A stretch of DNA of 51,298 nt, from assembly GCA_002351535.1 (NCBI GenBank), contig DEGR01000001.1:1-51298 (forward strand). The letters are read 5' to 3'. Position numbers and translations under genes: made by a program. The stretch is from Lachnospira sp. UBA2821 (GTDB lineage Bacteria > Bacillota > Clostridia > Lachnospirales > Lachnospiraceae). Under the pieces are notes generated by a model. The model made no database searches, was not told the DNA's origin, and was given only the letters and a program-made list of their open reading frames with translations. Below, one piece after another: positions 16,605 to 24,839 of the stretch. Positions within the stretch are counted from its first letter, which is position 1; each line of letters starts with the position of its first letter.

Positions 16605-17807
16605 TTGACAAATTGGAAACAATACAAAAAGAAAAATGATATCGAGGCAGATGAAACAATAGCAAAAGCATCGGAAATAGCGGCGGCACTTGTACTTGCA
16701 GTATGCTTTATGAATTATCTTGATATAATATTTAAGCTTGACAAATACCTTACATTTATAGGGTGTTTTAGTGCAGTTGCCTTATTGTGTATTCCGTGTG
16801 TTCTTGTAAGCAGATTAAAACAAAAAGAGACTACATTAAGATATGGAATAGTGATATGTATAGTGTTATCGGTAACGGTAATATATTCATTCTTTACATA
16901 TCATGCAAGTATGGTATTTGCGTTACCGCTTGTTATTTCATCATTTTATAATGACAGCATACTTAGCAAGTTTACAATTGTATGTACATATTTGTCTATA
17001 ATAGGCTCAGGAATAGCAAGTCTGTGGGTGGCAGTCGAACCTTCACACAGAAATGCAACAATAGAGGATACAGTAGTTAACAGCATTATTCCAATGTGTG
17101 TGTATTATACTATTTTTGCAATAATAGAATACATGTCTGTTAAGCGGGCAAAGCGAAGTATGAACCAGATATATGATGATGCAATCAATCTTGAGCGAAG
17201 CAGGGAAGAAATGCGAAGAAGTCAGGAGGAACTTGTATTTGCAATAGCAGATATATCAGAGTCAAGTTCATCACAGACAGGAACTCATGTTAAGAGGGTA
17301 TCTGAATGTGCAAAAATATTTGGAAAATATATATGTAATGATGAGTTGGAATGTGAGGATTTCAGTGTGGCTTCCATGTTACATGATGTAGGTAAACTTA
17401 TGATACCTAATGAGTTAATAGAGAAGACAGGAAAACTTACCGACGAAGAATATAATATAATAAAAAGACATACAGATGAAGGAAGAAAACTTTTGCAGAA
17501 TGCACCGGGCAGAATTATGGAAATGGCTAGAAACATAGCATATTATCATCATGAGAGATGGGATGGAACAGGATACCACCATATCAAAGGTGAGGATATA
17601 GAATTTTATTCAAGGTATGTGGCAGTATTGGATGTATTTGATGCATTGAAGTCGCCAAGATCATATAAGGATGGATGGAGCAATGAAAAAGTTTTTAGTG
17701 AAATAGTATCGCAGAGTGGTAAACAGTTTGCCCCTGAAGCGGTTGCATTATTTAAGCTATGTTATCCTGAAATACTGGAAGTATATGAAAAGTATGATAA
17801 CAGGTAA
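16605..17807 (+). CDS. Membrane-bound HD-GYP-type phosphohydrolase
   Basis: A 400-residue protein with about six hydrophobic segments in residues 22-175, a short coiled coil (about 185-215) and an HD-GYP-type domain. The HD pair is His260-Asp261 in HDVGK, and the later motif reads YYHHERWDGTGYHHIKG, where GYH replaces GYP. HD-GYP enzymes degrade cyclic di-GMP or related dinucleotides. The TTG start at 16605 is supported by GGAGG 8 nt upstream; no ATG is usable before the first membrane segment. A strong terminator follows. Confidence 0.82.
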   Translation: MTNWKQYKKKNDIEADETIAKASEIAAALVLAVCFMNYLDIIFKLDKYLTFIGCFSAVALLCIPCVLVSRLKQKETTLRYGIVICIVLSVTVIYSFFTYHASMVFALPLVISSFYNDSILSKFTIVCTYLSIIGSGIASLWVAVEPSHRNATIEDTVVNSIIPMCVYYTIFAIIEYMSVKRAKRSMNQIYDDAINLERSREEMRRSQEELVFAIADISESSSSQTGTHVKRVSECAKIFGKYICNDELECEDFSVASMLHDVGKLMIPNELIEKTGKLTDEEYNIIKRHTDEGRKLLQNAPGRIMEMARNIAYYHHERWDGTGYHHIKGEDIEFYSRYVAVLDVFDALKSPRSYKDGWSNEKVFSEIVSQSGKQFAPEAVALFKLCYPEILEVYEKYDNR

Positions 17808-17813
17808 GAAAGT

Positions 17814-17859
17814 AAAAAAGATGGTGTAAAGAAAAAATACTTGACACCATCTTTTTTTT
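17814..17859 (+). terminator. Intrinsic terminator after the HD-GYP gene
   Basis: A 14-nt arm (17814-17827, AAAAAAGATGGTGT) is exactly complementary to 17844-17857, which ends in a T-run. The core stem is GATGGTGT/ACACCATC. Confidence 0.85.
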
Positions 17860-17869
17860 AGTGTAGAAT
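17841..17869 (+). promoter_or_regulatory. Promoter of ylxM-ffh embedded in the preceding terminator
   Basis: TTGACA (17841-17846) and TAGAAT (17864-17869) are spaced by exactly 17 nt. The -35 box overlaps the right arm of the terminator and the spacer is its T-run. Confidence 0.8.
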
Positions 17870-17913
17870 ATGGAACGTGGTTGATTCAAACTATAATTAA
17901 GGTGGTAAAAACA

Positions 17914-18258
17914 TTGAAAGATTTAGTGTTAAGAACTCTTTTATATGATTTTTATGGTGAACTTCTTAATGAGCATCAGAAACATATATATGAGGATTAT
18001 GTTTTAAATGATTTATCCCTTGCTGAGATTGCACAGGAAAATGGGATAAGCAGGCAGGGAGTTCATGATTTGATTAAAAGATGTGATAAGACATTCGAAT
18101 CATATGAGTCAAAACTTCATCTTGTTGAAAAGTTTGAAAATACTAAGGAGTTAGTACGGGAAATAAAAAATCTTGTTGAGGACTACAAAGTAAATGCAAA
18201 TCAGGAATCGTTAGTCAAAGTGGAAAATATAGCACAGAAGATTCTTAATGAGATGTAA
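17914..18258 (+). CDS. ylxM: YlxM-family SRP-associated HTH protein
   Basis: A 114-residue protein of the YlxM/p13 family, encoded next to ffh in Firmicutes and thought to modulate SRP. It has a sigma-like helix-turn-helix with DLSLAEIAQENGISRQGVHD at about 37-56. The TTG start at 17914 has AAGGTGG 8 nt upstream; the open frame reaches back to another TTG at 17881 but without a ribosome site. The strong promoter directly upstream makes this the first gene of the ylxM-ffh-rpsP-khpA unit. Confidence 0.9.
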   Translation: MKDLVLRTLLYDFYGELLNEHQKHIYEDYVLNDLSLAEIAQENGISRQGVHDLIKRCDKTFESYESKLHLVEKFENTKELVREIKNLVEDYKVNANQESLVKVENIAQKILNEM

Positions 18259-18281
18259 AGGTAGCTGCGGGAGGTTGTTTA

Positions 18282-19622
18282 ATGGCATTTGAGAGCTTAT
18301 CAGATAAACTTCAGAATATATTTAAAGGACTAAAAGGTAAAGGAAGACTTTCAGAAGCTGACGTGAAGGCAGCACTTAAAGAAGTAAAAATGGCACTCCT
18401 TGAAGCTGATGTTAACTTTAAAGTAGTTAAACAGTTCATTAAGAGTGTACAGGAAAGGGCTATAGGCCAGGATGTTCTAAATAGTCTTACACCGGGTCAG
18501 ATGGTTATAAAGATTGTTAATGAAGAAATGATTAATCTGATGGGTTCAGAGACAACAGAAATCAAACTCAGACCGGGTAATGAGATTACGGTTATTATGA
18601 TGACAGGACTTCAGGGTGCAGGTAAGACCACAACTACTGCAAAGATAGCCGGAAAGCTTAAAGAAAAAGGAAGAAGACCTTTGCTGGTTGCAGCAGATAT
18701 ATACAGACCTGCAGCCATAGAACAGTTAAAGATAAATGGTGAGAAGCAGGGGGTGCCTGTATTCTCAATGGGAGACGGGCACAAACCGTCTAATATTGTT
18801 AAAGCTGCCATAGAGCATGCTTCTAAAAATGATAATAACGTTGTTATTATAGATACGGCCGGACGACTTCAGATAGATGAAAGTATGATGGCTGAGCTGG
18901 TTGAAATTAAGGAAAATGTTGATGTAGACCAGACACTTCTTATCGTCGATGCCATGACTGGTCAGGATGCAGTTAATGTAGCCGGTACATTTAATGATAA
19001 AATTGGCATTGATGGTGTTGTTCTTACAAAGATGGATGGAGATACCAGAGGTGGTGCTGCCTTGTCAATAAGAGCGGTTACCGGTAAGCCTATATTGTAT
19101 GTAGGTATGGGAGAAAAGCTATCTGATTTAGAACAGTTTCATCCGGATAGAATGGCTTCGAGAATTCTTGGAATGGGAGATGTACTTACCCTTATTGAGA
19201 AAGCAGAAGCAATTGTCGATGAAGAAAAGGCAAGAGAACTTGAAAAAAAATTCAAAAAAGCCGAGTTTGGATTTGACGATTATCTTGAACAGATGCAGCA
19301 GATTAAAAAGATGGGAAGCCTTGAAGATATTATAGGCATGCTTCCGGGGATGGGTGACCAGTTAAAAGGTGCACAGCTTCCGGACGAAAAGATGCTTGGA
19401 AGAGTTGAGGCAATAATTTATTCAATGACACCGGCAGAACGTTCTAATCCATCTATTATTAATGTTCAGAGAAAGAACAGAATAGCCAAAGGTGCAGGTG
19501 TTAACGTATCAGAAGTTAACAGACTTATGAAGCAATATGAGCAGAGTAAGAAGATGATGAAACAATTTTCCGGAATGATGGGAAAAGGTGGTAAAAAAGG
19601 TAGATTCAGACTCCCTTTTTAA
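18282..19622 (+). CDS. ffh: Signal recognition particle protein Ffh
   Basis: This 446-residue SRP54 GTPase binds signal sequences emerging from the ribosome and the SRP RNA. The N domain is followed by G1 GLQGAGKTTTTAK (from 109), DTAGRLQIDE, TKMDGDTRGG and a methionine-rich M domain (about 300-446) ending in a basic GGKKGRFRLPF. The length is normal. It starts 23 nt after ylxM with GGGAGG upstream, and rpsP follows after 34 nt. Confidence 0.97.
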   Translation: MAFESLSDKLQNIFKGLKGKGRLSEADVKAALKEVKMALLEADVNFKVVKQFIKSVQERAIGQDVLNSLTPGQMVIKIVNEEMINLMGSETTEIKLRPGNEITVIMMTGLQGAGKTTTTAKIAGKLKEKGRRPLLVAADIYRPAAIEQLKINGEKQGVPVFSMGDGHKPSNIVKAAIEHASKNDNNVVIIDTAGRLQIDESMMAELVEIKENVDVDQTLLIVDAMTGQDAVNVAGTFNDKIGIDGVVLTKMDGDTRGGAALSIRAVTGKPILYVGMGEKLSDLEQFHPDRMASRILGMGDVLTLIEKAEAIVDEEKARELEKKFKKAEFGFDDYLEQMQQIKKMGSLEDIIGMLPGMGDQLKGAQLPDEKMLGRVEAIIYSMTPAERSNPSIINVQRKNRIAKGAGVNVSEVNRLMKQYEQSKKMMKQFSGMMGKGGKKGRFRLPF

Positions 19623-19656
19623 CATAAACAGACTTTTTTAAGGAGGTGAAAGAGAG

Positions 19657-19902
19657 ATGGCAGTAAAGATTAGATTAAGAAGAATGGGACAGAAAAAGGC
19701 TCCTTTCTATAGAGTAGTAGTTTCAGATTCAAGATCACCAAGAGATGGTAGATTTATCGAGGAAATCGGTACTTATGATCCAACTGTAGAGCCAAGTGCA
19801 TTTAAGGTTAATGAAGAGCTAGCTAAGAAATGGTTATCACAGGGTGCTCAGCCTACAGAGACAGTAGCTAGATTACTTAAGAAAGCTGGTATCGAGAAAT
19901 AA
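19657..19902 (+). CDS. rpsP: 30S ribosomal protein S16
   Basis: An 81-residue ribosomal protein, complete, with the family opening MAVKIRLRRMGQKKAPFYR and the central DSRSPRDGRFIEEIGTYDP. A textbook AAGGAGGTG lies 8-16 nt before the ATG. It is encoded between ffh and khpA as in most Firmicutes. Confidence 0.98.
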   Translation: MAVKIRLRRMGQKKAPFYRVVVSDSRSPRDGRFIEEIGTYDPTVEPSAFKVNEELAKKWLSQGAQPTETVARLLKKAGIEK

Positions 19903-19921
19903 GCTAGTGGAGGTAGTTCTG

Positions 19922-20152
19922 ATGAAAGAATTAGTTGAAGTAATTGCAAAGGCACTAGTTGATAATCCTGATGATGTTGTTGTTACAGAACATGAAGATG
20001 CCAAAGGAACTGTAGTTGAGTTACACGTTGCTGCGGATGACATGGGAAAAGTAATAGGCAAACAGGGACGTATAGCGAAAGCTATCCGTTCAGTTGTTAA
20101 AGCGGCTGCATCTAAGGAAGATAAGAAAGTTATTGTAGAAATAATGCAGTAA
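19922..20152 (+). CDS. khpA: KH-domain RNA-binding protein KhpA
   Basis: A 76-residue single KH-domain protein with the GKVIGKQGRIAKAIR loop that contacts RNA. KhpA pairs with KhpB/Jag in Gram-positives and influences cell division and growth. The ATG at 19922 was chosen for the GGAGG 8 nt upstream; a GTG at 19907 overlaps that site. It lies 19 nt after rpsP, and a terminator closes the unit. Confidence 0.92.
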   Translation: MKELVEVIAKALVDNPDDVVVTEHEDAKGTVVELHVAADDMGKVIGKQGRIAKAIRSVVKAAASKEDKKVIVEIMQ

Positions 20153-20155
20153 TAT

Positions 20156-20187
20156 AAAGGGTTGTCGGATGTTCGGCAACCTTTTTT
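20156..20187 (+). terminator. Intrinsic terminator after khpA
   Basis: AAAGGGTTGTC (20156-20166) pairs with GGCAACCTTTT with two G-T wobbles, followed by a T6 run (20182-20187). It separates khpA from rimM. Confidence 0.75.
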
Positions 20188-20250
20188 GCATAAGTAACAA
20201 TGTAAATAAACAGAGCTTGCATAAGCTACAGCAAAAAGGAAGGTTAAGTA

Positions 20251-20763
20251 TTGAATAAAGATGAAATGTTACAGGTTGGAGTAATTACAGACACTCATGG
20301 AATAAAAGGTGAGGTGAAGGTATTTCCTACAACTGATGATGTTAATAGATTTGATTATTTGAAAAAGGCATATATAGACAGTAAAGAGGGATTAATACCT
20401 GTTAAGGTGAATTCGGTAAAATATTTTAAACAATACGTTATAATTAAGTTTAAAGGAATAAATGATATAAATGATATTGAAAAATATAAGAAATCCCCTT
20501 TGCTTGTAACAAGAGAAGATGCCGTTCCGCTTGAAGAAGGTCAGTATTATATTACTGATATAATAGGAATTAATGTATATACGGATGACGGTGTCAACAT
20601 AGGTACACTTAAAGAAGTTCTCCAGACAGGGGCAAATGATGTGTACATTGTTAGGAATTCAGAGAATAAAGAGATACTTATTCCTGCAATTAAACAGTGT
20701 ATTCTTGGTATTGATTTGGAAAAAAAAGAGATGAAGGTCCATTTGCTTGACGGATTAGCATAA
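20251..20763 (+). CDS. rimM: 16S rRNA maturation factor RimM
   Basis: A 170-residue factor for 30S assembly with an N-terminal RimM barrel (VGVITDTHGIKGEVKV) and a C-terminal PRC-barrel domain (from about 90, EEGQYYITDIIGINV). It binds S19. The TTG start at 20251 has AGGAAGG 7 nt upstream. It precedes trmD as usual. Confidence 0.94.
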   Translation: MNKDEMLQVGVITDTHGIKGEVKVFPTTDDVNRFDYLKKAYIDSKEGLIPVKVNSVKYFKQYVIIKFKGINDINDIEKYKKSPLLVTREDAVPLEEGQYYITDIIGINVYTDDGVNIGTLKEVLQTGANDVYIVRNSENKEILIPAIKQCILGIDLEKKEMKVHLLDGLA

Positions 20764-20825
20764 AACTGTCTGGAATATATAATCAGAATAAGTACAAATA
20801 TATTGTAATAGAAGTGAGGACATAT

Positions 20826-22067
20826 ATGAAGAATTATTATGTTATGACATTATTTCCTGATATGGTCGAGGATGGTTTAAATACAAGCATTATGGGCAAA
20901 GCTATTGAGAAAAAAATAATAAATGTTGAGACTGTAGATATAAGAGCATTTACAAAGGAAAAACATGGACATGTAGACGATTATCCGTATGGTGGTGGAG
21001 CGGGAATGGTAATGCAGGCACAGCCGGTATACGATGCCTACAGATTCATCGAGGATAAAGTTAAAGAAAAACCATATGTAATATATATGACACCGCAGGG
21101 AAAAGTGTTTAATCAGGCTAAAGCAAAAGAACTTTCACATAAAGATAATATTGTTTTTCTGTGTGGACACTACGAAGGGATAGACGAGCGCGTGCTTGAG
21201 ATGATAGTTGATGAGAATATGTCAATAGGTGATTATGTATTAACCGGTGGTGAAATGCCTGCAATGGTTATGATAGATTCTATATCAAGACTTGTTCCGG
21301 GGGTACTTGGCAATGATGCTTCATGGGAAGATGAATCATTTTCTGACGGATTACTTGAATACCCACAGTATACGAGACCTGAGGTGTTCATGGAAAAGAA
21401 AGTACCGGGAGTGCTGATGACGGGACATCATGCCAATATAGAAAAATGGCGTCATGAACAGTCATTAAAAAGGACAATTGAGAGAAGACCTGACCTTTTA
21501 TCTGAAAATAAAGGTGCCGGGTGTAAGAATGATAATGATACTCTTATAGAAGAGATGATAAAATATTATAAGGGAGCCCCTAAAAGGATACAGCATTTTC
21601 TAAAGGTATATGAATTTGCATCAATGATAGGAAGAATGGAAAATATTGACAGTGGTGTTCAGCATATTCTTGAAACTGCCGCTATAGTGCATGACATAGG
21701 AATAAAAAAATGTGAAAAGAAATATGGAAAATGTGATGGCAGTCTTCAGGAAAAAGAGGGACCTGCCATTGCTGCAAAAATGCTAAGAAAATTAGGATAT
21801 AATCCTGATGTAATTGCAAGATGCGGGTACCTTATAGCTCATCATCATACATATAGCGATATAAGCGGAATAGACTACCGGATATTAGTTGAAGCAGATT
21901 TCCTTGTTAATCTTTATGAAGATAATGCGGATAAAAAAGCCATTATAACTGCATATGACAGAATTTTCAGAACAAACAGCGGTAAAATGCTCTGCAGAAC
22001 AATGTTTGCATTGGACACATCCGGCTTTGCGGAGAAAGCCGGTACAAATGATAATAATTGTCTATAA
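20826..22067 (+). CDS. trmD: tRNA (guanine37-N1)-methyltransferase TrmD fused to an HD-domain hydrolase
   Basis: A 413-residue two-domain protein. Residues 1 to about 230 are a complete TrmD (GGGAGMVMQ, FLCGHYEGIDERV, GDYVLTGGE), a SPOUT enzyme methylating G37 of tRNA. After a short linker (SENKGAGCKNDND), residues about 238-405 form an HD domain with VHDIG (His289-Asp290) and the later LIAHHHTYSDI. In related bacteria this HD protein is, to my knowledge, a separate small protein. No stop lies between the domains. The ATG at 20826 follows GTGAGGA. rplS, normally next, is absent and pta follows instead. Confidence 0.93.
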   Translation: MKNYYVMTLFPDMVEDGLNTSIMGKAIEKKIINVETVDIRAFTKEKHGHVDDYPYGGGAGMVMQAQPVYDAYRFIEDKVKEKPYVIYMTPQGKVFNQAKAKELSHKDNIVFLCGHYEGIDERVLEMIVDENMSIGDYVLTGGEMPAMVMIDSISRLVPGVLGNDASWEDESFSDGLLEYPQYTRPEVFMEKKVPGVLMTGHHANIEKWRHEQSLKRTIERRPDLLSENKGAGCKNDNDTLIEEMIKYYKGAPKRIQHFLKVYEFASMIGRMENIDSGVQHILETAAIVHDIGIKKCEKKYGKCDGSLQEKEGPAIAAKMLRKLGYNPDVIARCGYLIAHHHTYSDISGIDYRILVEADFLVNLYEDNADKKAIITAYDRIFRTNSGKMLCRTMFALDTSGFAEKAGTNDNNCL

Positions 22068-22085
22068 AAAAAAACATGCCTTGTA

Positions 22086-22113
22086 TTGAGATTTTCTAAA
22101 AAACATTTATAAT
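22086..22113 (+). promoter_or_regulatory. Promoter of pta
   Basis: TTGAGA (22086-22091) and a perfect TATAAT (22108-22113) are separated by 16 nt, about 60 nt before the start codon. Confidence 0.6.
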
Positions 22114-22176
22114 AGTTATTAGTGAATCTTGTGCAAATATAAGATACAAATATAACATTTATAAAGGAGACATATG

Positions 22177-23154
22177 ATGTTCGGACAATTAATTTCAATC
22201 TTAAAGAAGAACCCAAAGAAGATCGTATTTACAGAGGGAAGTGATCCAAGAATTCTGGAGGCTGCATCGCGTTTACTTGCAAGCAGTTTTCTTCATCCGA
22301 TTCTTGTGGGCAATGAAGAAGAGATATATGAAGCAGCAGAAGATAGTGGATTTAATATTCGTGGAGCAGAGATAATTGACCCTGCTAAGTTTGATAAAAT
22401 GGACGAGATGGTTGCTTTATTCTGTGAACTCAGAAAGAAAAAAGGTGTTACTGAAGAACAGGCAAGAAAGACACTCGCACAGGCTAATTATTTTGGTACA
22501 ATGCTTGTGAAAATGGGAATGGCTGATGCATTACTTGGTGGTGCAACTTATTCTACAGCCGATACGGTAAGACCTGCATTACAGCTTATAAAGACTAAAC
22601 CGGGAAACAGCATAGTATCATCATGCTTTATACTTGTGAGACCATCAGCAACAGGTGATGCAGAAGTACTTGCTATGGGAGATTGCGCAATCAATATTCA
22701 TCCAAACGAAGATGAACTTGTTGAAATTGCTAAAGAGACAGCAGAATGTGCAAAAATATTTGGTGTAGATCCTAAGGTTGCGTTTTTAAGCTATTCAACT
22801 CTTGGTTCAGGAAAGGGCGAAGATGTTGATAAGATGAGAAATGCGGCAGCAAAAACTAAACTTGCAGTTCCTGATTTACCAATAGAGGGTGAGATGCAGT
22901 TTGATGCAGCAGTATCACCAAGAGTTGCAAGAGTTAAATGTCCGGATTCGGATGTTGCAGGACATGCTAATACATTTATATTCCCTGATATCAATGCAGG
23001 CAATATTGGATATAAGATAGCACAGCGACTTGGTTCGTTTGAGGCATATGGACCTATATTATTAGGTCTTAATGCGCCTATTAATGATTTATCAAGAGGA
23101 TGTAATGCCGCAGAAGTATATTCGATGGCAATAATTACAGCAGCGCTTGCGTAA
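22177..23154 (+). CDS. pta: Phosphate acetyltransferase
   Basis: A 325-residue enzyme interconverting acetyl-CoA and acetyl-phosphate, part of acetate formation. The fold is covered end to end: KIVFTEGSDPRILEAA near the N-terminus, LGGATYSTADTVRPALQLI in the middle, and a C-terminal PINDLSRGCNAAEVY. AAAGGAG lies 7 nt before ATG 22177; ATG 22174 directly precedes it and is also possible. ackA, often adjacent, is not here. The gene has its own promoter and terminator. Confidence 0.95.
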   Translation: MFGQLISILKKNPKKIVFTEGSDPRILEAASRLLASSFLHPILVGNEEEIYEAAEDSGFNIRGAEIIDPAKFDKMDEMVALFCELRKKKGVTEEQARKTLAQANYFGTMLVKMGMADALLGGATYSTADTVRPALQLIKTKPGNSIVSSCFILVRPSATGDAEVLAMGDCAINIHPNEDELVEIAKETAECAKIFGVDPKVAFLSYSTLGSGKGEDVDKMRNAAAKTKLAVPDLPIEGEMQFDAAVSPRVARVKCPDSDVAGHANTFIFPDINAGNIGYKIAQRLGSFEAYGPILLGLNAPINDLSRGCNAAEVYSMAIITAALA

Positions 23155-23171
23155 ATAACAGAATATAATGA

Positions 23172-23199
23172 GGGACTATCGGATACGATAGCCCCTTTT
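23172..23199 (+). terminator. Intrinsic terminator after pta
   Basis: CTATCG (23176-23181) pairs with CGATAG (23186-23191) around GATA. GGG/CCC extend the stem across one mismatch, and TTTT follows. Confidence 0.75.
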
Positions 23200-23228
23200 C
23201 AATTTATAGTGACGAAGGGAGGCAGGTT

Positions 23229-23900
23229 ATTATAGATGCAAATATTTTTTTCAGGCTTATAGTTGCAGCAGTTATGGGAGCGGCAATAGGAATAGAGCGT
23301 GCATCAAGAAAAAGTACGGCCGGAATGAGAACGTTTTCACTTGTATGCCTTGGAGCGGCTACTACAATGATAGTAAATGAATATCTGACTGTGCATTCGG
23401 TTACAGGTGGAGACCCTGCACGACTTTCAGCACAGGTTATAAGCGGAATGGGATTTTTAGGAATGGGATGTATTATCGTCACATCCAGAAATCAGGTAAA
23501 GGGTCTTACAACTGCTGCAACGTTATGGACAACAGCAATATTAGGACTTGTAATCGGGGCAGGTATGCTCGAGGTTGCAGCCGAAGCATTTGTAATTATA
23601 ATAATAGTAGTTCATGTTCTGTCTCATGCGAGTCATAAGCTTGAGGATTATACAAGAGTTCTGACATTATATGTAGAGGTTGATAAAAATGCAGGCATAC
23701 AGGGAATTCTTAATCTGATTGATGAGAAAAAATATGAAATAATATCAATGGAAAAGAAAAAGACAGACAGTTTGATGAAAGATAGTATAGCACTTCAGAT
23801 GGACATTGACCTGAAAGAAAAAATGAAACATACTGAATTCATAAGTATTCTTATGGAAATGCCGGAAGTTAAGTATATTGAAGAAGTGAAAAAAGTGTAA
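23229..23900 (+). CDS. MgtC/SapB-family membrane protein with apparent non-canonical start
   Basis: A protein of about 223 residues with an N-terminal hydrophobic MgtC domain (FFRLIVAAVMGAAIGIERASR, about residues 6-26, then further membrane segments to about 135) and a soluble C-terminal domain. In frame there is no ATG, GTG or TTG between the upstream stop (23169) and ATG 23274, which lies inside the first membrane segment. ATT at 23229 is placed 6 nt after GGAGG and would give MIDANIFFRL, the expected N-terminus. A poly-T slip after ATG 23236 is the alternative. MgtC proteins are linked to magnesium or phosphate homeostasis. Confidence 0.7.
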   Translation: MIDANIFFRLIVAAVMGAAIGIERASRKSTAGMRTFSLVCLGAATTMIVNEYLTVHSVTGGDPARLSAQVISGMGFLGMGCIIVTSRNQVKGLTTAATLWTTAILGLVIGAGMLEVAAEAFVIIIIVVHVLSHASHKLEDYTRVLTLYVEVDKNAGIQGILNLIDEKKYEIISMEKKKTDSLMKDSIALQMDIDLKEKMKHTEFISILMEMPEVKYIEEVKKV

Positions 23901-23915
23901 AAGGATAAGGTGAAA

Positions 23916-24839
23916 ATGGGACTTAAAATTAATAATATAGTAAAAAAATATGGAGATAAAACAGTAGTAAACGGTATAAGTTTTGCAATTGATAATCCCG
24001 GGGTATATGCATTACTCGGAACAAACGGTGCGGGAAAGACAACAACAATCCGTATAATTCTGGGAATGATAGATTATGAATCAGGAAGTGTTAAATGGAA
24101 TGACAAAGATATAAATGCTTCAGATATTAATATAGGATATCTTGCAGAGGAAAGAGGATTATATCCGAAATACTCATTAATGGATCAGCTTATGTATTTT
24201 GGAAGACTGAGAGGTATGAATACCTCTGACATTAAGAAGGCGATAAAATACTGGTCAGAGAGACTTGAAGTTGAAAAGTATGTGTATCCGGATAAAAAGA
24301 AAAAATATATGAAAGCTGATCAATTGTCAAAAGGTAATCAGCAGAAAATACAGCTCATGGCTGCTCTTATTTCAAATCCGGAACTTATAATTCTTGATGA
24401 ACCTCTTAGTGGTCTTGACCCTGTAAATGCCGAATTATTTAAGAGTATTATTCATGAAGAGATTAATAAAGAAAAATACATAATAATGTCAAGTCATCAG
24501 ATGTCTACAATAGAAGAGTTCTGTAGTGACATTACAATAATGAACAAGGGCAACGCAGTATTACAGGGAAATTTAAATGAGATTAAAAAGTCGTATGGAA
24601 GAATTAATCTTGAATTAAAATGTGATAACGATATAAAGGATATAATAAGCCGGTTTGAATTTGCAAATACAGAATATACGCCTGACGGGTACAGTATAAG
24701 ATTGAGAGAAGAAGAACAGGCAATGTCTCTTCTTAAAGAATTGATGAACAATAATATAGATATAGTTAATTTCCAGAGAAGAGAACCATCTTTGCATGAA
24801 ATATTTATAGAAAAAGTGGGTGAGTCAAATGAAAAATAA
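23916..24839 (+). CDS. ABC transporter ATP-binding protein
   Basis: A 307-residue ATPase with Walker A GTNGAGKTT (35-43), signature region LSKGNQQKIQL, Walker B LIILDEPLSGLDP and the H-loop SSHQM. The C-terminal extension (about 210-307) is typical of ABC-2/NatA-type exporters. AAGGATAAGG ends 5 nt before ATG 23916. It is 15 nt after the MgtC gene and overlaps the first permease by 11 nt, so it belongs to a three-gene exporter unit. The substrate is unknown. Confidence 0.92.
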   Translation: MGLKINNIVKKYGDKTVVNGISFAIDNPGVYALLGTNGAGKTTTIRIILGMIDYESGSVKWNDKDINASDINIGYLAEERGLYPKYSLMDQLMYFGRLRGMNTSDIKKAIKYWSERLEVEKYVYPDKKKKYMKADQLSKGNQQKIQLMAALISNPELIILDEPLSGLDPVNAELFKSIIHEEINKEKYIIMSSHQMSTIEEFCSDITIMNKGNAVLQGNLNEIKKSYGRINLELKCDNDIKDIISRFEFANTEYTPDGYSIRLREEEQAMSLLKELMNNNIDIVNFQRREPSLHEIFIEKVGESNEK

